Positions 20,708 through 31,240 of a stretch of 45,593 nt of DNA are shown here, in pieces (the stretch's first letter is position 1; each line of letters starts with the position of its first letter). Where the stretch lies: contig JADIIX010000159.1 of the NCBI GenBank assembly GCA_027604505.1, forward strand, positions 1 through 45,593, written 5' to 3'. The notes under the pieces were generated by a model, which saw nothing but the letters and a program-made list of their open reading frames with translations, searched no databases and was not told the origin of the DNA. Position numbers and translations under genes: made by a program. This DNA is from Gonapodya sp. JEL0774 (Eukaryota > Monoblepharomycota > Monoblepharidomycetes > Monoblepharidales > Gonapodyaceae).

Positions 20708-23395
20708 ATGGATGGGTTGTGAGTCAGAAATCGGTTCGCCCACTTCCAATACACAACTTTCACTTCACGATTTCTAACTCCAGCGCTTATGTTGAATCGG
20801 CAGCACAAAGTCATGTAGGGTCTGCCGCGATCGAATCGAATCAAAGGGTGCCAGCGACCACTGAAACCGCGAGCTACGGGTCGGATCAGAACCAGCCGGA
20901 CACACTATCTTCAAGGAAAGCAGCGCATGCTCTCAAATTACAAATTCCAACTGAATCGGCGACCAGCAACGTTGGTGGAACACCAATTTCATGGGGACTT
21001 CTCCCTTATGCATCCCAAGGACTAACAACGACGACTCAAGGACAGCAACAAACGCCATTTCAGCCTTTCTTCGATACGCAGCAACATGTTGGGGAAAGCT
21101 CCACGGGCAATCGTTTCCAAAATACCTTCAATCCCGCTGGATATTCGCCATTTGCTCAGGGATCTGTCCCCGAGTCTTCAAGAACACCGCTGGCACAGAG
21201 AGCACATTCCTCAGATCAGATTGACTTACCTAGTCCCGACACTTTGACGGCTTTGCTCCCGGTTTACTTTGTTTACGTAGCACCACACTTTCCTTTCATT
21301 CATCCGCCCTCATTCCTCGCACACGCTCTCAACAACCGCGCCACCATGGCGTTTCTCCTCTACACTATGCTGACGCTCGCGGCGCCTTTTCTCACGAAAA
21401 CTCATCTCCCAACTCAACCCTCGAAAGCGGACTCCGCAACATTTGACCGCCACCATTTCCACGCCCGTGCCCGACAAATGGTGTCGTCAGTCCTGGAATC
21501 TGCCGCGCCCAACATACAACACGTTTGGGGTCTAGCTCATCTTTCCCTCGCCAGCATCACAGAGCGCGAGCCCAACATGCAAGCGGCGAACGCGTACCTC
21601 GGCTCGGCGTTTGTGCTCGCCAAGCAGCTCCACCTCGACATTGAGGCGGCAGTCCCTCAACCTCCACACACGCCTGCATGGGTTGAACAAGAGCAAAATC
21701 GACGCACGTACTTGGGCCTCTGGCACCTCGATCGGCTCATCTCTGGTATCACCGGTCGCACCCCAATGCTCGACGTGTCCCCCGTCTCTGCTCTTCGTGC
21801 TCCGATTCCTGACCGTGACTGGATCCCAGAAGCCTTCCAAGGCAAACCCCGTGACTATCCGGAAACCGGCGAGGTGCAGCATTTGCTCGACATCACGACC
21901 ATGTTCGCGTGCCAGGAGCAGCGGATCGAGACCCTTCGAGCCAGTTTGGGGAACGGGAACGATCGCGGCGAGAGTGAGGAAACGTGGCGGTGGAAAGTGT
22001 CCGAGTGCCAAAAGCTGCGAAGATACCGGGAGTGTGAGTGAACAAGACTGATTGTCATTTTCAAACGTTGGTTGTAGTAACGTCGACAAGCGGTGCTGTC
22101 CCCCACTTGGGCGCCCCCCTCTCCTCCCAACCACCGCGCACCCCATCCGCCAGCAAACCCCCACCTTTTTCCCACCACCCTCCAGCAAAACTCTCTAATC
22201 TCTGGCTCTCCATCAGGTCCACATGACAACGTCTACAATCACGCCGGGCGCACGATGAGCGTCCCACTCACGTTCCACGTGCTGATGCAGCGCATGATAC
22301 CCGTCCACGACGCGGATCAGAGGTTCCACAACGCTCGTGTGGCGTTGGAGTTGATGTGAGTTTTGCACGTGTCGTGTGTGTGTGTGTGCCCACGACGGCG
22401 ACGGAGACGGCGACGCGGCGGGGGTGTGTTGGCCGAGGCTTCGGGAGCCTCCCCCACCCTTGCAAAATTCTGCATACACCACCTGACCGGAACCTCCCCA
22501 CCCCCCACCGCCCCTCCCCATTTCCCGCCCTTTGCCACCCCTCACTCACTCATCGTGCTGTCCCGTTTCCCTTCTCCTGCTTTCCCCCTAGCCACATGTG
22601 CCTGACTACCTCGAAACACGCCGGCGCCAGCTGGGTCGACATTGGGTGTCCACTCGCGGGATACGATGTGTTTGCCATGGCCCACGAGATGATGGGGATG
22701 GGCAATGGGAATGGGAACGTGGGAGAGGAGAGGACCGCGGCGGTGGATCTGGTGTACGCGGCGGTGGAGGTGTTGGACGGGTAGGTTGGGGTGGGGGAGT
22801 GGGGTGGGAGGGTTCATTTTCACTTTTGGGGGTCTTTTTTTTATGGCTTGTCTTGGTTTCGTTTGGTTTGCTTGGTGGGACTCGTTCTTTTTCTTCGTTC
22901 ACTTTTGTCTGTGCCTGCTTGCTATGAAACGAATCACGGCGACGTCTTTCACCATGTTTGGGTTCCTTTTCTACTCCCGCCTTCTTTTCGACACGACACA
23001 CAAAAAAATCCCTTCTTTTTCTCTCAATTTTGTTCTCCACTCCCCCTCTGGGATCGGCATTGTACGCGAACTGTTCACCGCCAATCCATCTGCCTTCCCA
23101 TATCCATTCACACCCCATTTCGTTCATCACTATCACTCAACTCACTCTCACTGTCGACTCACCCGCCATCTCGCTCCCCTCACGCAACCCACCCCCCCCA
23201 CCCCCCCCCCCCGCACGTTACGGCGAAGGTTTGCCCTAAAACACCCCCAAAGCCAACAACAGAAACCGGCCCAAAAANNNNNNNNNNCACCCCCCCACCC
23301 CCCCGCGCTCCAGGTTCGGCGTCCGTTGGCCCTACTCCTCCGCCCTAGCCCAGACCCTTCACCGGGCCCTATCTGCCTTCATCGCCACCAAATGA
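20708..23395 (+). CDS. Fungal-specific transcription factor domain protein
   Basis: My model is join(20708..20715, 20784..22033, 22217..22355, 22592..22780, 23314..23395), 555 residues, with all phases consistent. The start and the 8-base first exon are the least certain part. Residues about 150-350 match the fungal-specific transcription factor domain (the middle homology region of Zn2Cys6 regulators). The visible features are LLPVYFVYVAPHFPFIHPPSF, then a helical region, then the hallmark EQNRRTYLGLWHLDRLISG with GRTPMLD. The N-terminus is rich in Ser, Gln and Thr. No Zn2Cys6 cluster is visible in the model or in about 2 kb upstream. The C-terminal exons add helical segments (MQRMIPVHDADQRFHNAR and GYDVFAMAHEMMGM) and end WPYSSALAQTLHRAL before the stop. 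The last intron is 533 bases long and contains the 10-N gap. A nuclear gene regulator is likely, and its target pathway is unknown. Confidence 0.75.
23278..23287. other. Assembly gap of 10 N inside the last intron of the transcription factor gene
   Basis: The gap is flanked by long C-runs (ccaccccccccc type), which often break assemblies. The 10-base length is probably nominal. Confidence 0.9.
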
Positions 23396-26300
23396 CCCCA
23401 ATGATCCCCCCGCTACGCCACTCGCGATGCAGAGTGGGGCGCCAATGGCGTCGGAGACGGGGTTGAAAGGGTAGTGCGTGTGTGTGTGTGTAGGAGGGCA
23501 ATCGAGAGCGCGGTGAGCGTGGTGGGACGGTGTGCTTGTGCGCGTGTACCTGTAGGCCCGTCGCGTCGCCTGCCATTTGTCCCGCCTTTTTCTGCCATTA
23601 CTTACTCTGTGGAGTGGGTAGTAGGCGGTGATGAGGGGTGCTGGTGCCCCAAAGGCATTTTGGCATTTTGGCAGGATGGCGGCGGGTCGAGGGAGGCGGG
23701 AGGCGGACACTTCCCAGGGGGTCGGGTGGAATAGAGTCTGCGCGGGTGCCGGGTGCGGTACGGGGGCGTGGCATGGGTGCGCGGTGGACGAGGTGAACGG
23801 CGGGGGATGCGGAATGTGGAAGAAAGAGGTGGCCCGAGTCCCGACATGACGTGACGTGGTAGGCGGTACCAGTTGCGGGTGGCCGGGGGGTCCCCGGTTT
23901 GGAAAGACGGACGGACGAGTGTGGGGGACTGTGCGCGAGGTGGTGGTGGTGGATGTGGGGTGGGGCGGAGCGAGCTGGAGGGGGGACACGGGGTGGGAGA
24001 GGAAGAGGGGACGGTTTGAGAACCCGTGATCTTGTAAAGACCGTCATTCAGTAATATCAACGGCAACGGGTCACAGTGCCGTGGTGCCTGATCGCGGATC
24101 CGTCAACCACAACTCTCGCCCATTCATTCTTTCCCTGAAACCTGATCATCCACAAATCTGAAGACTCGGTCAGCGGAAATCCCCGCTTTACATGCACGAT
24201 TGATAATAACAAGCAATAGAAGCGCGTGATCCTCCACAACAAAAGGGCGCCGAAAACAAGCTACAAACAGTGTATCTACCGTTCGTTGTCGGTACTCTGT
24301 CCATGGCATTCTGTTCCTGGTTGTACATGATCGGAGATACTTCATTGTCACCAAGCGATGATACTCATCGACAGGCGGCTTCATTAGGGTGACATTTTCG
24401 CAGGCATCACTGTCCAGGCTTCAGCTTCTGGCGATTGGATAAATTATAAGGAGGTTGAAATGATTGACGTCGGGGTGACATAGAAGTGGGGGTGCATGCA
24501 GAAACTTGGAGCGGGCGCGAGATTGGATGACGTTGGCGGGTGTACAAGAAGAAAGAGGAGAGCTAGAATGAGAGGGAGAGAGTGTGTGCTGTTGCGGTGG
24601 TGGTCGCCGACGGAGCCTGGCTCAATGGATCAGCGTAACGCTCAATGGCCCAAGTAGTGTTGTTGTTTTCGAGAGACAAAGATCCAGAGGAATCCGTGTA
24701 GTTCCGAAGGTGGCGACAGAGGCGGTGAGCGGGGCAGAGGGGAGGTTTGAGGTTGAGATTGCGGTGGGATTTGGGGGAGAGGGACAGCGAGGATGGAACG
24801 AATCGAAAGAGGGAGGAGGAAGTGGGCAGCGATGAGGCCTGCGCTCCGACGCCTGATGGTATTTTGGCGGTGGTGTTGGGGTGTAAGAGAGCGTAACGTT
24901 GGAATGGATATGAAGGAAATTTAAACACGGAAACCAGTGAAAGTTGGAACGAAATCAGGGGTGAAGGGGCCCGGCAGTGTCCATGGATACCTGTGGAGAA
25001 CAGGCCCCGGTTCATGGACTTCTTGAAAACGAACCCATGGCGTTGCGGGATGAACGGGCACGGAGCAATAGATTATTAATCTTTTTCAGCTGACTACATC
25101 CATCACTGTTTTGAGATATTTTCGAAAGCAAAAGCTTGAAAGATAAACCAAGCTCACTGATGTTCTACATCATTATGGGGGACAAAACGCTCTTTTATAG
25201 AATCTAGATGCATGCGGATACATTGGAAAGTCTTGGGGGAGTCTCCAGATTCTGCTGAGCCAATGGGATGACTTTTTGGGTTCCCTTAACTCGAGATGAG
25301 TCAAAGGTTTGCGCCACCTTTCTGGGTTGTGTGTCATCGCATCACTTTGATGTTCTTCCACACAACATTCTCGTATGTTCCCGCACCGCTCACTTCAAGA
25401 ACTTGCTTTGCTCTTTCTACGCCGGCTGCTAGGTGGTGCTTTCACTCGAACCTTTGCAAGACTCAGTTTCTCAAGCCAATGACGACTGACAGTTCAAGCT
25501 ATTGCTGCTGCTGTATGGGATTATCGCTTGCTTGTATTGACCTCTCTTGTCCGGCTTCACAGCTTGATGCCGTAGGTATGGAAGGAGGACGGGACCGTGC
25601 CTGTTCAGGGTACAACGGAGTATCACAAGTAACTACTGGCCACCACGCCTAGCGAAGTAGCATGTCCGTGTCCGGTAGTATCGTAGATCTTTGGTGGGAT
25701 GAAGAGTCTCAGGCAGTCGGAACCCCGGCACACAAAGATTTGTAGGGCTTGTTCGGCGCTGCCAATGCCCTGTTGGTTTGCGACATGGAAGCACCTGAAA
25801 CTCTTCTTCGTCAATGTTTAGACGGCAACACACGAGAAGTGTACAAGACTTCCGCGAAATGAAAGTGGATTCGAGCGCCTACGAATTGTTGTGGAGGACA
25901 AGAGACTAGCCCAAACATGCAGCATCCACGGAGCTTCGAACTTTTGAATCGAGCAACAGTCATCCGAGAATGCTTTGTGTGGGACTGCTCCACTTCTTCG
26001 AACGCGAGAGGAGTACTCAGCACAGCATCTGGGCAAAGAACGAAACCGCCATCTGTCTGGATGACTTGGTGACATGCTTCTCTAATTTCTGCCGTGTTTT
26101 TCACTTTGGAAAGTGCGTGTTTATTCTGTATTTGGTGATGCACCGCACGGGAGGTTTTGTGTCTTGTGGCGGAGTTTTTGGTGCCGGTTCTGTGAGCTCA
26201 CTGGGTTCTTACATGCACAAGAATGTACATGCATCCAAGTGGACTCCTCTACTCCAGGAAATGAAGGATTGAGGATTCAGATGGACTTTGAGGATGCAAC

Positions 26301-26731
26301 TGGGAATTTCAGCGAGCCAAAACTCGGATAAGCTCAAGGTGAATGGGTTCATCATTGTTGAACAACCATCTCCAATTTCTCAGCCGAGAGAGCCGTTTCA
26401 ATGTGGGAGTTGTGCTTTATGAGCGGAACATCAGTTCCACCGGCGGCCTCAGTGCGCCCCACTCCTGAAAATATGTGGTTCGAATTTGTGAAACCTGTTG
26501 ATCATCTTGAGTGGATCCTTTTCTGTTTCTTCGATTGATTGCGGGGTAGTACAGGAGTCCATTTGGTGAGCTATACATACGAGTGTGGTCATAGTGATCC
26601 GCACTGTCCCTCTATCGGAATCAGCCAACCCAGCTGCGAGAAAAGGAAGACTTTGTCTATAAATGTTCCCACTGTCGCCGTATTATTTGAACAAATGAAC
26701 CAAGTGGTGCTTCATCGGTGCGGTGTATGTA
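23396..26731. other. 3.3 kb intergenic; no gene established
   Basis: A short (GT)n tract lies at about 23476-23492. Minus-strand frames at 24124-24384 (86 codons, with FVVEDHALLLLVIINRACKA) and 25811-26143 (110 codons, with EIREACHQVIQTDGGFVL) are protein-like. They are isolated, lack clear exon partners and match no family I know. A minus-strand frame at 24563-25015 is Ser/Pro low complexity. These could be exons of a decayed gene. Confidence 0.3.
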
Positions 26732-26738
26732 TGAGTCA
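26732..26738. promoter_or_regulatory. TGAGTCA (Gcn4/AP-1-type site) upstream of the bZIP gene
   Basis: The 7-base word is the known optimal binding site of Gcn4-family bZIP proteins. It lies about 530 bases before the start codon of a Gcn4-like bZIP gene and about 400 bases before its TATA-like box. Autoregulation is an inference, and a 7-mer can also occur by chance. Confidence 0.3.
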
Positions 26739-27140
26739 CCGGTATGTCCTTTTTTCCAAGGGTGCAAGGGTCTCAGTTTAGACTGCCCAACTCCCCTGAA
26801 GAATTTCACGTCCCAATTATCACAAAGGTGAGGATTACCGCCAAACGCAAGGGAACAACTTGCTACGTCGACGCGGCGTTGGTGAAGGGAATGAACCCGC
26901 TGTGGGTAAATGTCGACGACGGGATGGAAAGTCGCGTGATCTCCGACTTCCTCGGGTCACGTTTGTCGCCGACACCACGGAGACGGAGGATGTCCGGCGT
27001 CATCGCAGGAGGATCGATAGGCAAAAATATTGCTGTGTTGATGTCCATCGGGGTTCCGCCTGTCGTCTTTTTGGCCTGGTGTGCCCGACCTCGGCTTGTC
27101 TTCCGCCCTCAGCCAGACGGTTTTCTCCGACCCCTTTCGC

Positions 27141-27149
27141 ATATATATA
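27141..27149 (+). promoter_or_regulatory. TATA-like box of the bZIP gene
   Basis: The word atatatata stands out in GC-rich surroundings, about 120 bases upstream of the proposed start codon. There is no ATG between it and 27265, so a transcript starting just downstream would have no upstream open reading frame. Confidence 0.4.
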
Positions 27150-27264
27150 CATCTCCTTACCGGTCCGACCTCTCTTCCATCACAGAACAGTCTATCAATT
27201 CAAACCTAAACTCAGACATCTGGACATTCATTCAGCCGCATTGTTTCAATCTCACTCAATTCGA

Positions 27265-29142
27265 ATGTGCCACCCTCGCTCTTCAATGCGCCAACAACCA
27301 CTCGACGCTCTAGATATGCAGAAGCGCCTCATCGCCCAACAAATCTTTCAATCTGCAGTCTTCCAACAGGCTCTGGCCCTCAACGCTGCGGCACAGGAGG
27401 AACAGCAGTGTGCAAACTTGATGCTGGCGGCTGCAACCCCTCCCAAGCAGCCGCCTGTCGCCGAAGATGAATTCATCGACTGGGACGCTCTTCTTGGTGA
27501 TGGTGAGTGCCTCTTGCTTTACTCGGGGGTCTGTCTGGTTGGATTCTGCTGTCCCGGAGGACAAACAGCCCGGAATGGTGATTCTGATAGCACGTGCTCT
27601 CGCGGGCAATGGAACCCAGCCGGAATGGCGCATACTCCATGCAAAACAAGTTGTATGGCTACTGGATGCACCGTCGTTCGTCCAGCGTGTATTCAGATGT
27701 CGCCAATGGACACGTTGTGCATTTAGAGTTGGACCCGCCGCCCTTACTCACTGTCATGCACCATCCACTCCCATCACCATCTCACACCACTTCAACCCTA
27801 CCCTTTGTGTCCATTATCTCTCGCGGTTCTCCTCAGACATTTCTCCCGACGCTGTGAAGAACGCCACATCGGACGATCTCCAGGCCCTGTTCCCTGAACT
27901 CATGTGCTCTCCCCTGCTCAACGATGAAGATGAGATCCCGGCAGTGCCCTTGACGGACGAGGCCATGGGAATCACTGACCCAATTCGCCAGGATCCGTTC
28001 CCGCAAGTGGTAGTGCAGGAAAAGGTGAGCATGGCCCATGGATTATGTGAAATCTGGTGATACGATCGCATAACTGGTGGCGTGGTGGCTTGAGTGGTTA
28101 TGATTGGTGCTTGAGCACTTGATGCTCACTCAGTTGCACCCCATTCCCCGATCCTCCATTCGGCGCCTAACTCTTCTCCGGTGTGTTCTAATCAATTCCG
28201 TTCATAGTTTCCACAGTCCTTCTTCCCTCGCACCGCCGCAGCTCCGCAGCTCCTTACTCCCCCCCTCTCGGATCGCTCTTTCTCGCCGACCTTGTCAGTT
28301 CCATCCTTCTCCCCGCGAACCAACTCTGGAATCAAAGTCGACCCACCTTCAGCTTCGCCATCTGTCAAATCGGCCATCCCTACGTATTTGCCCACTCCGG
28401 GTACTCCTTCCATGAACGTTGCTCCGGCACCTGTATCGTGGGGAACTGCACAGCAGATGGATGCTGGTCTGGCTAGGGGTATGGGTGTGGGTCAGGATAT
28501 GCTGGCCATGGCCATGTTTCCCCCAATGATGGAAGAGCAAGGCACGCTGGTTGGGAAGACTGGTGTTGCCCGTGTCCCCGCTGTGGTGCAACCCAATGAC
28601 TCTGCCCAAAGCCAAGCCCAAGAGCACGAGTCCAAGAGGCGTAGGAGGGGACAAGAGGACGAGGAGGATGTGCCGGAGGAGTTGAGGATCAAGAGATTGA
28701 AAAACACCGAAGGTGAGTTGTCCCAAGGAGAGAACGGGGGGCCCATGAACCGTAGTTGACTCCATTTCCTTACCTTCACCATTTTACCCCATCCGAATGA
28801 ACAATCCTTGTAGCCGCTCGCCGCTCCCGCCAGCGGAAGGCTGAGCTCCTGGAAAGCCTCGAGCGACGTGCAGCCGAACTCGAAGCGTCGAACGCCGCTC
28901 TGCTTGCCGAGTGCGAGCGGTTCGAGGAGGACCGGCGCCGTTGGGAAGAGGAAGAGCGCAAGTATGCCGAGAGGATTACGTGGTTGCAAAACAGGTCGGT
29001 TTGTCAGAAGGATTCTTCTTGGTAGGAGACTTCTCACGCACAATCCCTCAAAATGCATTACAGGCTTAACGCGGCGCACGAAGCCATCCAAATTCACGGT
29101 GGGGCTAGTGGTGCGATTCCCCTGGGGACATCGTCTGTCTAA
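27265..29142 (+). CDS. Gcn4/CPC1-like bZIP transcription factor
   Basis: My model is join(27265..27502, 27837..28024, 28208..28712, 28814..28994, 29064..29142), 396 residues. ATG 27286 is an alternative start. The basic region, split by intron 3, reads RIKRLKNTE then AARRSRQRKAELL. NTEAARRSR is the signature of the Gcn4 class, which binds TGASTCA. The zipper follows with heptad d-positions Leu, Leu, Leu, Phe, Trp, Tyr, Leu, ending at the exon 4/5 junction. The N-terminal half has a Gln/Ala-rich helix and an acidic segment (AEDEFIDWDALLGDD), then a second acidic patch (LLNDEDEIP), both typical of activation domains. The middle is Pro/Ser-rich with a basic RRRRG just before an acidic stretch. 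In known relatives the role is activation of amino-acid biosynthesis genes. The last intron uses a weak donor, GTCGGT. Confidence 0.85.
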
Positions 29143-29533
29143 ACACTGTCAGCACTCCGCCTACGGAGGTTCACGGGAGCGTGTCCCAAGGCTTTCGTCG
29201 TTTTTTTATCCCCCACAACCTCGATTTCTTCTTGGCGCATCTCGCGCTTGTTCGAGTTGTTGTCGTAGTTACCGTTTTGTTGTGGGCAAGCGGTGGAGAG
29301 ATGGTTTTGGCGGTGGGGTTTTGGGATTCAATCGTTAATGGTGTTTGTCTGTGCGATTTCAATTTCTTCCTTTTGGCAATACGTGTTTGGGAATATATTC
29401 ATTTGATCTCAAGGTGAAAAGCGGTGTCTTCAGGAAGAAATTGTTTTGGGGCGAGTGCTGGTCTGTCCGGCATGATAAATACACGGGCAAAATAGCGAAG
29501 ACTCACTGACCCCTTGAATCCATAAAATCTACA
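29143..29533. promoter_or_regulatory. Intergenic between bZIP and E2 genes
   Basis: About 390 bases separate two genes in the same orientation, so it holds the bZIP 3' UTR and the E2 promoter. A TATA-like word (gataaataca) lies at about 29473-29482, 50-60 bases before the E2 start codon. Confidence 0.35.
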
Positions 29534-30742
29534 ATGGCACAGAAACGCATCGCAAAAGTGAGTTCCGACACCAACAGTGCTCTTCGAAGCTCGGACTCGT
29601 CCACTGGCCGCCGTGTTCCTGCCTGCGTCGTCTCCCTTCTTTGCCGTGGCCGATGTGAAGCATTCCCATTCGCCCCTCTGTTCACCTTCTGCGAACGCTT
29701 TCGTCCTCAATTTCCACCCTCGTCTTCATTTACCTTTGGATTCTGCTTCAATTCCTTCGATTCCCATCCGCAGGAACTTGCCGAGCTCCACAAGAGCCCA
29801 CCTGGAAACGTGTCTGTTGGGCCGGTCGGAGACGACCTCATGCACTGGAATGGGCAGTTGCTCGGATCGGTGAGTGGGATAAGGAGTCAATGAATGCCTG
29901 AAATGGAGTGCTGATGGTCTGGGTACGGCGATTGATTCGGTTGGTGGACTGGATTGTTCCATCACGATTATTGGTTGGTCATTGCATGCACTTTGGTGGA
30001 CGGGTTTGTGGTGTCTTGAATTTCATATGATTGTGTCGAAAACAGTCGAGCGGGTGAGTCTAGGGCGGTGATTGGAGGGATTCTAGTGCGCATTCCGACT
30101 CCATCACTGATGAACAACACCGCTTCGCGAATCTTACCGCGGAATATATCAAGACCTTACAAAGGTGGCGTCTTCAAATTGGACATTGAGTTTCCGACGG
30201 AATATCCTTTCAAACCTCCCAAGGTGGGTTTCTTTGAACCAGATTTCACAACCGACTTCCCCCCATCACCTTCATTATATCAGGTGAAATTCTTGACCAA
30301 AATCTACCACCCAAATGTTGACGATGACGGGTCTCTCTGTGTGGGTACGTTAAAGACCGACGTATGGAAGCCTTCCACAAAACTTCTCGACGGTGAGTGC
30401 ACCTAGCCAATCACTCGCCAATTCACACGTCTCTATCAAGAACCAGAAGTTCTGGAGTTTTTTAATTACTTGTCCGTCCGTTGACCTGCCACCACAGTCC
30501 TCATCTCAATCGCCGACCTCCTCGAGAACCCCAACCCCGAAGATGCCCTGCGAGCGGCCATCGCCGAGCAATACAACACAGACCGGAAGCAGTACTTGAA
30601 AGAGGCTAAAGAGGTGAGTTGACTGTGCTGATCCGTTGAGGGGGGTGAGGTGGGATTCGTCTGGTATCTTGGGGATTTTGTGCCTCATCGCCCGTTCTGC
30701 CGACTCGTGTAGTGGACCAAGAAGTATGCATCACCGTCATAA
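29534..30742 (+). CDS. Class I E2 ubiquitin-conjugating enzyme
   Basis: My model is join(29534..29557, 29774..29869, 30046..30053, 30154..30223, 30284..30392, 30498..30613, 30713..30742). It gives 150 residues, the normal size for a single-domain E2. The protein begins MAQKRIAK and ELAELHKSPPGN. It contains PYKGGVFKLDIEFPTEYPF and the HPN motif (residues 75-77), and the catalytic cysteine Cys85 lies in GSLCVGTLK. It ends EWTKKYASPS. Residue numbering at the active site equals that of UBC4/UBE2D enzymes, while the WKPSTK segment is more like UBE2L3. It would accept ubiquitin from E1 and pass it to an E3 or substrate in cytosol and nucleus. An 8-base micro-exon (30046-30053) supplies Ser-Ser-Gly between exon 2 and the PYKGG exon. 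All phases close. The 3' end is duplicated in inverted orientation near 37 kb. Confidence 0.92.
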
Positions 30743-31240
30743 CCTGAGTGGCGCGTGATGGGCGTGGGTAGGGTGGAGCTGCGTGGTGGGGGGACACAGT
30801 TGGATCCTGGAGTGAAAGGGTGTGGTTGCTGGAGATTGACTCACCGGAATGTGCTTGACTGTTGGATAATATTTTTAGAGGTTGTAATGACATACCACAA
30901 TGTACACATTGCTCTGCATTGGAATCGTATACCAACACTATGGTCGTACTCCGCATGTTCATGGAGAGTACGCTGCACCATCGTTAACCGCTGGTCTTCC
31001 CCCTCGCAATCTTCCCCCGATTTTTGTTTTCATTCACACGATACCGCTCCTCGCTCTCCCTCATTTCACTCCTCTGGCGTTCTCTGACGCTCGGCCCACT
31101 CGGCTCGTGCACCGTCCTCGCCGTCACCGTGAGACCCCTTCGATTCACCCTGCGATCCGGCTCCACCGGCTCAAGATGGGGTCCCTGTTCCTTGAATTGT
31201 GGCTGGTTTCTCTTTATTGCGTGAAGAAGAGACTCGAGGC
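30515..31240 (+). repeat. Source copy of an inverted duplication (E2 3' end and downstream)
   Basis: This roughly 730-base stretch begins inside E2 exon 6 and covers intron 6, exon 7 and about 500 bases of downstream DNA. It recurs in opposite orientation at about 36872-37597 with approximately 90% identity by eye. Confidence 0.85.

Noticed and set aside
27467-28060. A 197-codon plus-strand frame as a separate gene
   Set aside because: Its last part is exon 2 of the bZIP gene. The first part is exon 1 in the wrong frame plus intron 1.
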